Below, in pieces: positions 12,481-25,865 of a DNA stretch of 64,000 nucleotides. Location of the stretch: contig NC_090698.1 in assembly GCF_040954835.1 (NCBI RefSeq), forward strand, positions 27,271,501 to 27,335,500. The letters are read 5' to 3'. The notes beneath the pieces are model-generated. The model saw only the letters and a list, made by a program, of their open reading frames with translations, was not told the DNA's origin and did not search any database. The stretch is from Lepisosteus oculatus. Taxonomy: Eukaryota; Chordata; Actinopteri; Semionotiformes; Lepisosteidae. Numbering within the stretch: position 1 is the stretch's first letter; each line of letters opens with the position of its first letter. Made by a program: the position numbers and the translations under genes.

Positions 12481-15400
12481 CTGTATTGTTGTAACTTCCA
12501 GTGTTCTTTGGGGTACATGACAAAATATGGGGAAAAGTTTTCACCCGGAAGGTAAGTTCACGTCTGCATATACACTGGGTGAAGATCCTCTTATACCATC
12601 ACTTGGGTGATTCCAAGATCCTAGCCTGGGTGACTGTCATGCAGTGAATGGCAACATTTATGTCATATTGTTTTACAAAACAACTATGAATGCATGACAT
12701 GCATACCTTTTCTCAGACTAAAATTATTCTAATACTATATTTCTTATGTGATGGCAATAACTGAGTTGGAAAAACTACCTTAGAAAGGAGCCTTGCTGAC
12801 TAAACTGGTACAAGTGTTTCAGTAAGATTGCACGATCTCAAATAAAATCTTTCTCATTGAGCCATTGGTTGCCTCAACATCATCTGATGAATATTGTTCA
12901 GGTGCCCAGAGGCCTAATGAACTAGCAAAACAGAGGCTTGTTTGACAACAAAATCTGGTGTTTCTTTCCCAGTATACATTGGCAGTGACTTACACACAAC
13001 CTGCATTAATTACATGCAGTTATCATCCCTGAGGGAGTGTTAACAGTGTGGTGACTATTGCCAGACTAAACACATTGTACATGTAATGTCATGCAGAATA
13101 TACACTGTTAACATTTTTAAATGAAATGAAATTCAACTTTACACATCAAGCCCCTTTGTTGCCATATATTTGTGAAACAAGGTTTAAATTATTATACCCT
13201 GCTAATTTATCTTAAGAGAGCAGTAATCTATTTACATAAAAATACATGTTCGTGCAATTTTGCAGATGTTTTTTTTTTTAATACTGTAAGTCATTTGAAC
13301 ACAAAGGTGCCACCTCCGTGGCTGCACTTTGAATCTATGGAGATTCAGGCCCTAATAGGGGCAGTGCAAGTGGTCCAATAGATACTTTTCACCACCGATA
13401 GAACCGATAGAAAACCTTTTTCGCTGGATGTTCCTGGGTTTTTAATCTGTTTTCACAGCCGCCAGTAATCGGTGAGCCTGCTCTCTGCATTGAAGCTGCT
13501 CAGCAGCTCCCCCTGGTGTTGATCTGCCCTCCGTGCTCTGCAGTCAAAACACAAGAGCTGGGAAGCGCTGCAGGCTGATGCCCCAGGAGTAACGGAAGTA
13601 CAAGAGCAATCAATCCTGCTGAGCTCGGCGCCAGATCCATTACTCACTTGCTTCAGGTGTAAAATAATTATCTGCAACAGCAATCACTTATCAGATGCTC
13701 AAGATGTGGAAAACCTAGGGTGTTTCTACTGTGTATATGTAATTTATTATTACATGCCAGGACACTCAAGGACAGAATTATATACCTTATATTAGCTATG
13801 TGAGGAAATAACCCCTTTACTCGCTCTCCATCTGCTTGCTTGTTGTAACAAGCACAGCTTAAGGGTTCACACATCCTGGCCATTAGGAACAAAAGCTACC
13901 AGCTGAAAAGTATTGATGTAAACATCCTTATGTAACTTGAGCTTTATAAACACAAGCTTGTTTATTCATATTGTTGCTAGTTAGGTATTTCGAAAATGGC
14001 ATTACTCTACTGTCAACTCTTTCCACATTTTTGCAAAAATAAAAATACATAAAGAAATTTGTTCCTCATTTTGGTAAATACACTATAAACAACAATGATT
14101 TGGCGGCTTATATTTTTACTGAACGTTCCTTTCAAGCACCATGGTAAAAGGATGCCATTTTAATTTATTGAACAGTTATTTCTGTGACTCTTTTAATGAA
14201 ATTTCATTTCTCCTGGCAATTCTGTCTGACCAAGAGTAACTCATATAAAAGTCTCATAATTGAAGTGTGTGGCTGCATTTATATCCCACATCATACAGTA
14301 TATACTTTCTTTTGCCCTTCAAAAACATCTCCATTTTATTTTTGTCTAAAATAATTAGGATGCCAAAAATAACACAAACCAAAGAGTTATGCAATACACG
14401 CACTAGGCAGAATCTCAGAAAAAATCTAATCCGAAACGTAAGCGGTATGCTGTATGTTGCTCTTGGGCTAACATATTTGAAAGCGAGTTAAAAGTTATAC
14501 GTAGCTTCAATATAACTCAGTTCTAGACTGGACAAAAGAAGATTGCGCATCTAACTATAACACTTAATGACGCTTTTGTATTACTGGTATTACTGGTGGC
14601 ACTATGAATTATCAACCCTAGACAGGCTGGACAGAGAACACATGATATTGTTACATCTTGTCCTGCTAGGATACCTCCAGTATATTTGACAAATGTTAAT
14701 GATAGAACATGAAGAAATTAAAGATACTGTCTTTGACACTGTAAGGTTCTGTCTGAACTAAAGTTGAAATTCTTATTCACTGGCTTTTTCAAATGTACTG
14801 TATATAGTACCAATCCACATGATCACTCAGTTTCAGTTATTGATTGTGTGATACAAATACTAAACTCTGTGGGTCTGGCTTCACATGTAAGATGTCTGTT
14901 GAACCAAACTGGAGACACATAAATCACAACGGATACGTAATGAACATCCAGTCCTCCATTTCAAGCTGTTCACTGATTACTTTGTATCTAAGTGCCTGCT
15001 TCATACATTTTATGGAAACGGATTAATATGTTTTTGTACCCATATAATGCCCTTGTGCGTTTGAAAAAATAGAATTGTAGAGCAACACAGCATGTATAGC
15101 TTCTTTATTTCTTATGACATTGGTATGTTGCATTACATTGCATTGCTACTGTATATATTGCTGCTGAAGGGAGGTAGGAACTTTCACTGAAGTTAAAAAT
15201 GTTACCTTGGTACTTATTTATACCCCTTACCTCCCTCATGTGCTTGTTTGATAGTTAAAGCAGCAGGAGCGTCTTCTACATTCGTCGTTTTCCTTTAAAA
15301 ATAGTCCATAGAACTGCTGCTTCGCTTCACAACACTTTTTGAAGCACTGGACAACACGGGGCAGTTGACAGAAGAATGTGAAGCACAAAAAATAAACATA

Positions 15401-15819
15401 CATAAAAATAATGACAGCCTTATAACAAAATGGTTTTATAGAAATGGGTCATTCTAAAACTTCTGAGTGTCAAGCCGAAACACTGCACATAAACTCTTCG
15501 AGAATCATCAAGTTATCATAAATAATATATGAAATAACTGTGACATTTCATACAATAATTTTTTCCACTCCGCTTTCACCTCCTAAAAGGTCAGAAGAAA
15601 CTCATTTGTTGTTGTTTTTTCATGTGAAGGTGTGTTTGGTGTTTTAGCACTAATTGAGCTTACTAACTTACTAATTTGAGCAAACACATTGCTCCAGTGT
15701 TGATTTTATCTGTGTAGTTTTCCAATTTTCTTATTTAAAGTTCTCTTAACATATCAGCTTCCCATTGTTACTCTGGTTGGAGGTTTGTGTTTTAGGTTTC
15801 CTTGTGTTTTGTCAGGTAG

Positions 15820-15872
15820 ACCACACACCGATCTGCAGGAGCTGTGGATAGACAACTACTACAACTTCCCAG
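15820..15872 (+). other. Possible alternative 3' exon of PURG (speculative)
   Basis: A pyrimidine-rich tract ends in GTCAGGTAG at 15811-15819 and a good donor (AG|GTAGGC) follows at 15873. Joined to a potential donor inside PURG (CAG|GTACGA, gt at 914-915), the phase fits and gives an open frame ending LQELWIDNYYNFP. The upstream acceptor choice (exon from 15816) would instead give an immediate stop. Human PURG has isoforms with different C-termini, which makes this worth noting, but it may be chance. Confidence 0.2.
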
Positions 15873-17012
15873 GTAGGCTTCAGGCCAGTCACTTCTTTAT
15901 ATGCTGAAATTAGGAAACTGAATGAGAAAAGGGTTTGTGCTAATACAATTCCTGAGTGACTGAGCACACTGTTGTACAGACAACCAAGGTTCGGTTCGAT
16001 CCCAGTGTCTCCAAGTGATATGGATTACATCCTGCCTCGGAAACAGACTTTGAAAGTGACCTCATTAATATATTTTTTATTTACAATGTTTTACAGGCCA
16101 GGAATAATAATTAAAGAACAAAAAGGCAGTGATACCACTGTGTAGACAATGCAAGCACAACATAGGATTGTAACTGTTGCTCACTTACATGATCAGTTAG
16201 GAGAAAATTTAAGTGGTTTTCTATTTCCAATTTTGTAGATGCCGAAAAAAACAAACTGAAATAATGAAATTCTCTATTACAATTTGTAGTGCTTTAAGCA
16301 ATTAATTCACTAGAGGGCAGTCTCTCGTGTTAATAGTTTTCTGTTCTTTAAATATTGTACAGTAAAATAAGCTGAGCCTGTTATAGGACCGAGAAATACA
16401 AATACAAAGTGTTGTTTAAAATATGTCTTACCTTTCCCAAAAAGTTGGTTACAAAACACTGCTACAATTGTTGTGCCTCATGATTAGTAGATTTCTTTAA
16501 AAAATCTATGTTGAATGTACTTTTGCTAATCAAAACTTCTTATTAGCTATCAAGACACAGTGACATGATAAACCATCAAGCTGGAGGTGTCTGATTCATC
16601 ACGTGTGCATCTTTTTCCTTATGTTCCTCAGTCATCCCATCTGGTTAGAGACCTTTCCCCTAGTTGAAGGGAGAAGTGCTAGGTTTTGACAGTGTTTAGA
16701 CCGTTGTACAAAGTTACATTTGCACAAAAGCAAATTCAATTTCTACGTGTCTTATCACTCTGGCTCTTACTTTGTTTTTTGAGCTCAAGGTCTTTATTAC
16801 TTGTACATGACACACTACGTGAAGTCCTGATTCTGATTCTGAAAAAGTTTGCTATTCGTAATTACAGGGCTGTAATCAGATTTACATATGATTCATGGAA
16901 GTGCATGCACACTATTCAGGAAATTTGCATATGTGGAGGATTCTCATTATCCTAAAAGGAACCACATTTGGCTTATTTTTAAGGATTTGACAAGTAATGC
17001 GATATGACAGTT

Positions 17013-17059
17013 TGCTAAGTTGCCAGGTTTCCCTAACCTGACAACTTAGTTTCTAGCAA
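17013..17059. repeat. Imperfect hairpin
   Basis: CTAAGTTGCCAGGTT pairs with AACCTGACAACTTAG across a 5-base loop (TCCCT), with one mismatch in 15. Outer TTTGCT and AGCAAA extend the stem with a bulge. It may be a relic of a palindromic MITE; the loop is short for a microRNA precursor. Confidence 0.5.
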
Positions 17060-20000
17060 ATTCATAATTGCAGCTTCTGAGGTGTATACAAGACAGCTGC
17101 CAGTGTTCTTCAGATCCCTCACATAAATCATTCATTCATAAAACCTGAATAATTAAACCAGATGGTTCTGTTAGTAATGTTGGCAGTCATTTAGAGTTTT
17201 GTTCTTATTTGTTACAGTCATATATAAAATAATAAATTATATATCAGTATATGTGTTGTTTAGTGAAAGTTGCATCCAGTTATACAAATGATTACAATCC
17301 TTGCTTCATTATAAGTGTTTTTTAAATCCCCTTTCTGGCTATCCCAGTAAAGGGTTTTAATGTTTCTGCTGTAGCAGGGTTTTTTTTCCAATTATCAATG
17401 CCACACACATTTTTTACATTACTGAAAAAGCTCCTTCAAATAGCAGAAAGAAATTACCAACTCTTCAGTGTCAGGTTTAAAGTCTACCTTATGCATAAAT
17501 TATAGTTCTGCATGGTGCTCATTGAGACTTTGCAATTCTATTTTTTAAATGACCACTCAGTTCTGGCCAAATATCCTTGGAGAAACAGTCTTGATATCAA
17601 TACATCCTGTGTTATGGCAACAGGAATGCAGTTACAGGTTTTGTTGTTACAGTACATTTCTCCAAATTCTTGCAACTACCTTTGATTTCAAGTGAAATTG
17701 TAGGTAAAGCTGTTTTTCAAGAGACATGGCTCTGTGAGCTCATGACAGGGAAGGGGAAAGCCGATTTGTTGATGAAAACTTGTTTTTCCGGTGCTCTCCC
17801 CATTTGTGGACATGTGGTCAATCTATTTCCTACAAGTCAACAGCCCCTACAAGTCCTGAGCTTCCTCCCATCACGCAGAAGAGGAGTGTGCTAGATAGAA
17901 ACCAAGCTATTTGAAAAGCTTTGCAGCTTAGTCACAGACAGCAAGAGAATTAAAAACCTTTAAACCATTCATTTGTTTCTGTTTGTTTATGGTGAGTACA
18001 TTCTTTTTTAATTTCCTTACTTGTTAAATGTTTACATTTTGGAAGAGAAAGGGGTATTCAGCTTACCGTTCTCACACATCTGAAACTAGCAAATGTTAGA
18101 AATATTACTCAAAGTCAAAAAGCTGAAGTGCCTCATATGTTGGGATTATTTGATTTGATTATCGTGACAAGTGATGTGAATTAAATATGCCTTTGCGACA
18201 AATCTGCACAACATACTGTAGTTTGGCCAGGAATTAAAGTTGTCAGAAAGCACTCCAATATACATGCACATTCCAAAAAGTAATCACTTCAGGACTTAGT
18301 GTTTGGAGAAGTAAAAGGAGAAACCTGTCATGCATAGCTGACATTAAAGTGTGCCTTTGTTTACACTCACAGATATGTACAGTGTGTCTGTTTTGTCTTT
18401 CTTTTGTTCTAGTTCTTGCTTCCTGCTTCTTTTTTTTAAAATGCCGGATGAGTATTGTCTAATTTCCAAGGTTTGGGTTAATCGATGGTTATTAGAAAGA
18501 ATTTGCTAGTTTGTCGTGGAAGATACTGTATAAGTTTTAGTGTTAGTCAGGGATGTTAAGATTTCTCCTGTCAGTTGTAAGTCTCATTAAAACAGTATCT
18601 GACATTTTGAAATGCACTGTCTTGGATAAATATCTAGATAAATTACATTGCTGATTTTCCTACTAAAGTAATATGGTCATCCAGTTCTCACCATTATGGT
18701 TCTGCGTATTTGTATTTTGCACTGTTTATTCAACAAGGTGAAAACATTTCTCTTTCACTGGACATTTAAAGACTTTTTGCAGTGTTTAGATAATACACAT
18801 TACAAAATGAAATTCATTTAAAGTGAGTTTTAATTTCATTATAGGAAAAAAAAGAAGGAATATATTTTGGTGTGTTATCTGTGCGTAAACAATTCAAACA
18901 GTTTATAGATAAAATACCATTCCATGAAGCAGGAATGATTAAAGCCACAGTTTAAAAATGTTCAATATGCTGTGTCAGTCTAAAAGATGTAATGTAAAAG
19001 ATTACGTGTTGCACTATGTGCACTTTATTGGGCTTTAGAAATTAATCATAAAAAAAGTTTGTCTTTTCTCTGAAACATGCTTAATAGTTATTGGGATAGG
19101 AAGAAATTGACAGTACAGTATGTTCATAAAACATTTTGTTACAGTGCATCTATTAATGGTATTTTAAAAGTCTAAATTCCCAGGCATCCTGTATTTTTTA
19201 GAGTATTTTCTCTAGACCTAACAATAACAGAACAAAACTATTTCAATGTTCATATAGTACCTCCATGTTGTACTGGTTTTATTAATGATATTTTGCAAAA
19301 AGGAATATGTCCTTAATAACTAACACAAAACAACATATACAAATAGTCTGAATACAAATGAGTTAAGAGGAGATTAGGTAAACACTAAAAATATCACACT
19401 CTTTTTGATCTTTTACTAATAACCACTCAATCTTAAGATGTAGGAGAAAATCATCCAACCGCCATTTAAGCTCTGCTTGATGAAGAAAGAAAATAAAAAT
19501 GCCTAATAATAACTATGAGGCCAAACGAACAATCATATTACCACAACTAAGAAGGGAACCATAAAAATTTTACTTACATAAAATGTTATTAACCTTAGAG
19601 GACGTGTTTACTGTCATTTTATTGCGAACCATTGTGCAGCCTTGGGAAATCAGCCCAGCTTGGTCATAGTTGCATAGTTGTAGTTCTATATTTCACTGTA
19701 TGACCTAATATTGGTACAAACTAATTACAGAGGGAACACAAGCAGAAATTCGTATTGGATAGTTTGCTGTCATAAATGGGATGGTGATGATTTATTTACT
19801 GATATGTGCTAGATTAAAAAGGAAAAACGGAATAATGACACCCTGAAATGTGACACAAATTTGACAAGATTATTTAGACAAACTGTGCAACATAACCCTA
19901 AAGTCTTCTCAGTGGCAGAGATCATAGACCTCTGCTGGTATTATATGAAGTATGTGATCTTTTACCCATATAAATGGTATTTATAATTTGGGTATAATTT

Positions 20001-20130
20001 GGCATAAATATTTAACCATGTTAAACATGTCAATTGTTGTGTTCAGTTGCCCCAGTTCAGGTGAGTGTAACCATTGGGACTGATGGCTGACAGGTATTTG
20101 TTTCTAATGCTCAGTTGTTTCATACAATAC

Positions 20131-20233
20131 AAGAAAAGAAACACAACGTTTCGGCTATGGAGCTTTCTTTGGGTGTGCCTTCTTCTCACACCCAAAGAAG
20201 GCTCCACAGCCGAAACATTGTGTTTTCTTTCTT
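20131..20233. repeat. Long inverted repeat (arms about 47 bases, loop 9)
   Basis: The left arm at 20131-20177 and right arm at 20187-20233 are reverse complements with only a few mismatches. The loop is CCTTCTTCT at 20178-20186. The arms contain ACGTTTCGGCT and AGCCGAAACATTG, a motif common in fish and amphibian dispersed repeats. Because of the symmetry, both strands encode nearly the same peptide (HNVSA...SLGV), which is an artefact and not a gene. Confidence 0.8.
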
Positions 20234-21344
20234 CTCTTTTCAGCATGGAATAAACCTTTACTTGGTTCTTTGCAGCCTACGCATGCTGACGCAGCTACCT
20301 ACTTGAACTACAATACAATCATACTTTATTGTCTGATTTCTCAGAAATTTGTTTTGCATCCAACTTAATATGTTTATAGAGAGACTTAGAAGCAACATAT
20401 AAACAATTCAAATACAATTTACATTACAAATAATTATAACTTTATGTTATGGTTATTGGAAGTGGCTATTCAAGTGCTTTAAGAATCTAGAGACAATAAT
20501 TAAACATTTGCAGTTCTCAGGAGCTTCAAAGCAAGAAGGGAACTTGGGTGTCTGCTCAGTCAAAGAGGGTCTGAGACACATTGCTCAAATAATTGTCGCT
20601 TTACGTTCTGGGTAAATGATTAGGAATGATCACCAGTTGAGGAACAGGGGATAAAGACAGGCAGGTAGAAAGAAAAAAAAACTTTATGGAAAAAGGTCTC
20701 ACAAATAAGTTGGTCATATTCTGTTGGTTTAGAAAGCAGCTTTATGTCTTCTGTTAGCCTTTGTACGCTTTATATATAGGACTTGAATACGTGGTGGGCC
20801 TTAGGTGGGCCTTAGAAGCCTCCCCTGAATGGCTGCCCCAACTGGGAATATCCTGCCTGGCCCGTGTGTCGGACCCCCTCAGCCCGGTGCTCCACTCTGG
20901 AACAAGCGCAGTTCAAGACCTTGGTGGCACTCTCTGTCCTGCTCTTACTTTCCCCTTTTCCTGCAGTCCTTCCCCAAATACCAGTCGTAGTCCACCTGCC
21001 TGCATCCCGGGTGATCCTGGCAGACTGTTCTTTAACCCGAGGATGCCCCTGCTTCTGGAGCCAAGCCACAGATCTCCCTCAACCATCTCGTTTCATAGCC
21101 CATACACATAACCCATACACAAAGCCACTCACATACACATAGCCAGCCTGTCTTGCACCTGAGGTGCAGTGAGACTGTCACCTCCCCCTAGACTGTGGCA
21201 CCCTAGCTCTTGGGTCCATTTCATCATTTGGAGTTCTCCCTGGTTTCCTGAGGGCAGCATCTGGTCATAACACTTAGTGCACCTCAAGAGTCCATGTTGC
21301 ATTTGTTGAGAAAATGTGAAAGAGCTGTGAAGGCTTACGTTAGA
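20234..21344. other. Unclassified sequence with a GC-rich segment
   Basis: No gene supported. The part at about 20800-21180 is GC-rich and CT-rich, and open on both strands for about 90-115 codons, but shows no domain, no splice context and low-complexity ends (ACACATA repeats near 21100). It is probably an old repeat that I cannot name. Confidence 0.4.
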
Positions 21345-21790
21345 AAGGAATAAGCCAAGATAAACATTAGAAAGCTGTCTAAGGTGGAGAAACAAGCAAT
21401 TATGAAGATAAGAAACAACAATATGGAACCACAAATTCAACAATATGGAATGCTTCGAAACAGAAATAAACGTCTGGAGAAGTAAGCAACTGGCAAAGAC
21501 CAGGACCTGCCAAGGAAGATGACAGGCAAAGAACTAAAAATAACAGCCGAAGAGATTTCAGACGGTACTAAGAACGCCAAGGCAAAAGTATCTCAATTCA
21601 CTGTGCACTGACAACCTTGAAAATTACAAGGGCTGCACTGCAAGATACAAACCTCTCATCAGCTCTAAAAACAGAAAGACCAGATTAGAATTTGCAAAGA
21701 AGTACAAATACGAGCCACAAAATGTCTGGCACAATGTTTTGTGGACTTACAAGACAAAGATAAACCTTTATCAAAGTGATCTATACCTAC
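21345..21790 (+). pseudogene. Tc1-like transposase relic
   Basis: Broken Tc1/mariner-superfamily transposase. An N-terminal helix-turn-helix-like piece (LSKVEKQAIMKIRNNN) is followed by PRKMTGKELKITAEEI and then, in another frame, KNRKTRLEFAKKY and NVWHNVLWTYKTKINLYQSD. In active Tc1 proteins the last string carries the catalytic Asp of W-S-D-E-T-K; here it reads W-T-Y-K-T-K. Frame changes and stops show it is dead. Terminal inverted repeats were not located. Confidence 0.7.
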
Positions 21791-22469
21791 ATTGTTCTTT
21801 GGTTTTGCAAGTCATATAAATACAGTAAATCTAGGCCTACTCTCTTATTTCTGGAAAAAACTCACAGAAGTCCCCTTCTATCCCTTGTTCCATCTACAAG
21901 AAGTTCCAATTTAGAACAGTCACATCATAGAGGTGCTTGATCTTTCAAAAATCCTCATAGGCGAAACTGATATGGATTCATATCAGGGGACATTGGTGAC
22001 TAGGCCAGTCTTGTTCCATTGAAAAATAAATTATTTTCTTTTCACAGTACAGTAGCTGAGTTGAACCTCGGTAAAGGAGGCCATAAAAACAGCACCAGAG
22101 GGGACTTCCCAACAGAAATCTAAGCCTTTCCTGTGTTAATGCATTTAACACATGGCCCTTCTGCTTAAAATGCCACACTAGACACAAAATGGAGACTGTA
22201 GTCAGTGCTTCATGAGCTATAACCAATCTTTCACAAAATACATTCTTATGCAATTAATGTATTTATATCCACATTGCATAATTCCATTTTGAAGGAAAAG
22301 GTGTTAATATGGGTTCTAGAATGCCAAACATTATGGTACAGTTTTTTCTCCCATTTTTAAAATTAAGAGAGAGAGAGCACTTTATTGGCCCTATACAATT
22401 TCTTGCATTGGGAATTTGTCTTTTCGCATACCTCAGCTTGCTCTCCATAAGACATAGACACACAGACAG

Positions 22470-22650
22470 GGAGAGACGTTTGTGGTTAGAGCGCAGGGTC
22501 AACCATTTATATGGCGCCCCTGGAGCAGTTGGGGTTAAGGGCCTTGGTTAGGGACCCAACGGAGTAGGATTCCTCTGCCCACCGCAGGATTTGAGCCAGC
22601 ACCCTTCCAGCCACAGGTGCAGATCCTTAGCCACAGAGCCATTAATATAA
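22470..22650 (-). repeat. tRNA-derived SINE copy
   Basis: Read on the minus strand it starts with a tRNA-like head (GTGGCTAAGGATCTG, then a B-box-like GGCTCAAATCCTG), followed by a body whose complement reads AGCGCAGGGTCAACCA and GGCGCCCCTGGAGCAG. This is a familiar fish SINE arrangement. The family name is not certain. Confidence 0.6.
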
Positions 22651-23214
22651 CATTCTGAATGCTGACAATGGCTGGATAAATAAATCGCCAATTGTGTGTT
22701 TACATCTTGGTTCAGAGTGATGACACCAGTGCTCACATAGTGACCAGATAGTGAGAATGAGGAACTGCTGAATGCTGATGGGCTCCAACAACTCATCCAG
22801 CCAAAGAGACATTTCTTAACTGAAACTCTGAGCATTGTAGTTATAGAGGAGGAGAAAGGAGGTCCAGAGCTGATTGCAAGAGAGACAAGTCCCTCACTAA
22901 TGTCACCACTAGTTGATTGGAAGAGAGTCAAGTTCCTCACCAACATCATCGCTTGGTGATTGTAAGAGAGGCCCTCTCTGTGTCATGCAGGCACCTGGGG
23001 AATCACGGGGATCTCAGTTTCTCTCAGTTTCAGTGGGATACAAGTGATCTCCTTCTCGACCTAACACAGAGTCCATTATCTTGCCATCACTTGGGTAATA
23101 CTTATCAGTCGGCTAGTGACATGAGCCATTATGTCTGGATCATACAGCTCAACCTGGACCCTGATGTGACCTTTTCCTTTTAAGTCACATTAGAATTTGT
23201 GCATTTAAGAAACA

Positions 23215-23640
23215 TTAGCTATTAGTGGGGAGGAGAACAGAGTAATGAAGCCAATTCATAGATGGGGATTATTAGGAGGCCATGATTGGTAAGGGCCAAT
23301 GGGAAATTTGGCCAGGACGCTGAGGTTACACCCCTATTCTTTTCGAGAAATGCGTTGGGATTTTCAATGACCACAGAGAGTCAGGACCTCGGTTTTACAT
23401 CTTATCTGAAGGACAGCACCGGTTCACAGTATAGTGTCTCCATCACTATACTGGGGCATTTGGGCCCACACAGGCCACAGGGTGAGTGCCCCCTGCTGGC
23501 CCCACTAACACCTCTTCCAGCAGCAACCTTAGTGTTTCCCAGGAGTTCTCCTATCCAGGTACTGACCAGGCTCACACCTGCTTAGCTTCAGTGGGCTGCC
23601 AGTTGTCTGTTGCAGAGTGATATGGCTGCTGGCCGGTGGT
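23215..23640 (-). repeat. 5S-rRNA-derived SINE (SINE3-like), copy A
   Basis: The reverse complement near 23550-23600 carries the 5S internal promoter strings AGCTAAGCAGGTGTG and GCCTGGTCAGTACCTGGAT. The body matches the copy at 53857-54427 (CCAGCAGGGGG, AATGACC). The 3' end is truncated at about 23215, where the TTATAAGTGTAAG tail is missing. The copy is diverged, so it is not recent. Confidence 0.85.
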
Positions 23641-25559
23641 TAACTTCTTGAAAGGTCATTATTGTGCGATCCACTCCTGAAGCAGCTCCATTAGGGAGGC
23701 AGTGTCTCAGAAATATTTCCTCACTTTGTTTAGATCATGAGGACAGTTCTCTTCTGGCCATTTTATCTAGATGTTACCCAACATGAAGTATTCCCGGCCA
23801 TCTTTTAAATAAATAGTGCAATGTTTCCATTTTAGTCAAGTGTTTGGTATGTCGATAGTTCAAGTAGGCACTGTTCCTTGCTTTTTATAAGATTATTTGC
23901 TCTTCTTAAAATTTCAAAGTTGGAGAGATTATTGAAAGTAAAAGCTTTCAATACCCCTGTTTCCTCACAAAGGTCAGTGTAAAGTGTTCACATTTCTGAA
24001 ATTTTCTTCTCAAGAAAATGCACAAGACATCATTTTCACAGGGTAACCAGCACTGCCCTCCAATGACTGAGAAGACAATTACACCTGCATTTTCATCACT
24101 CTGGCAAGCCGAAAGACCAGGAGCTATTATACTTGCATTAGCTGGGTGATTCCTAATCATACTTACAATACAGGCACCATTACATTGCACATCATAAAAG
24201 GCTGTTACACCTATAATTTGGGGTTTTAAAGTTGTAATGAGCACTATTTGCTGCATAATACTGTTAAAGCACAATATTAGTTCATGCAACTAGTAAAATA
24301 TTGCAACAGTAAGGGACAGATCATGTGAACCTCTTCTGCAAATAAAATTTCATTTATCTATTACTGGTTTTGCTATATATTTCACACAAAATAAGCACAG
24401 AAAGTCTCATTTTGAGATTTAGTATCTCTTCTGTTCACTAGGGACAATATAAAATAGTTTGCAATCTAATTTTGTAGAAAAAAGGTGACTGAAATATTTT
24501 GGACTTTCCATTAGTGTATTTAAAGTTTTAAGAGCAGAATACATGTGGACCTCCCTCTTTTTGACAATTCTGCCTTTGCCACAGAAGAAATGCAAACTGA
24601 TAAAAAAGAAACACTTTTAAACAGGTGATGGATAGATTCATAGTAAAGCTTAATATGAGGGGTATGTTTTTTTTATATTTTTTTGTTCAACAATAGGAAT
24701 TATACCAATTGATTTTTTAATCTGTACTGCAAAAATACACTCTTTAGTAAAGAAGTAATTATAACGGAAGACATAGCTCTGATTGTCAGTTAAATTTACA
24801 GGTGTTTCTTATCCATACTATAGAAATCTTATTGAAGTGTGCTTTTTTACTGTACTTTTCACTGTTTACTATAGGCTCAGTATGTTCTCCATGTTTACAG
24901 CTGTTTGTTCTAAGCCGGTATGCTGGTTTGTTTAACTGTGCTGGTTCAGGACATCTGCTCTCCCTTTCTGCACTGCCAAATCACATTTTACTGATCTTAA
25001 TCATTAGAGGTTTAAAGCTACATCTTATACAAATCACTCACCATCTTAAAGTACTCCCTGTTCAGTAAAATATTTCCTTCCTACATCCTCTGCAAATTTC
25101 CATTCCACATGAATCAGTTAATTTACTTTCAGAAACTGTATTATCTTACATGTTTCCTTAATCTTTTAATGCAGTGTATATTCTAGGGGTCCTTTCATTC
25201 CAAAATGAACTAGCAGTATTCAAAATGTTTAACAGTTGCCAAAGCAGAATTGCCCAGGGGCAAAGCAGCAACAAACAAGCAACAAAGATGATTCACCCAC
25301 AGATGGTTCACAGTCCAAAATTATTTTTTCAGTTACTTAGCAAGACGCTGTGTTCCAACAACTCTTGAAGAGTCATTTTCAGATTCAATTCAAAACATAA
25401 AAATAGCAATGGCCAAAAGCTGAGGTGCATCAGGATTCCTGTCAAAGTTTGTTATAAAGTTCCCAAGGAAAGGAAAAAATAATATGCTGGCATTAAAAAC
25501 ACAAAACATGCTAATGGTTACGAAACTCATTCGTTGGGTTTTTATTCTCTCTCACTGAA
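23641..25559. other. Intergenic DNA; nothing recognised
   Basis: AT-rich. A stretch at about 24010-24290 is open for 113 codons on the minus strand and looks less random than its surroundings, but I could not place it in a family. Confidence 0.4.
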
Positions 25560-25600
25560 TATACAGTCCCAAGCAAATTCATTCACCCCTTCCAGTGTAG
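25560..25600. repeat. Tc1-like terminal-repeat fragment
   Basis: The string TACAGTCCCAAGCAAATTCA followed by TTCACCCCTTCC resembles Tc1-like ends beginning TACAGTGCC. A related end sits at 38963-38990. No matching partner end or transposase was found nearby. Confidence 0.35.
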
Positions 25601-25865
25601 TTCCATTCCTATGCAAAGAGGAATGGTCAAACATGATCTAAAATACACTACGACAGTGTGCAAAAACGTTAGAGTTCTGCAAAAAACTCCAAGTAGTCAT
25701 TTTTGTCAAACAATTACAACAATTGGCTTCTAACAATCATGGTGTCATGGTGGCAGTTTTAGTTTTGATTTTTCTTTTCTAGTTTTCCTGACATTTAATG
25801 TTAATTGTCCATAAAAGTTTTTAGTTTGCATCAGAAATATTCACTTTAAAAATGTCTGTATACTA

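Larger units (their letters stand above)
12481..20130. other. Intergenic DNA between PURG and TEX15; no gene seen
   Basis: AT-rich sequence without a supported coding gene. Local features: a GC-rich patch at about 13450-13640, a splice-like cassette at 15816-15872, a tRNA-SINE-like B-box string (GGTTCGATCCC) near 15990 and a hairpin at 17013-17059. Short open frames, for example 17670-17894, have no domain or splice support. Confidence 0.5.

Noticed and set aside
17013..17059. MicroRNA precursor
   Set aside because: The loop is only 5 bases and the stem is short; no seed or family recognised.
20761..21142. Overlapping open frames on both strands
   Set aside because: Openness on both strands follows from GC/CT-rich composition; no domain and no splice context.
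23948..24289. Minus-strand 113-codon frame; thought of an ancient conserved SINE
   Set aside because: I could not match it to any specific SINE core with confidence; needs a repeat search.
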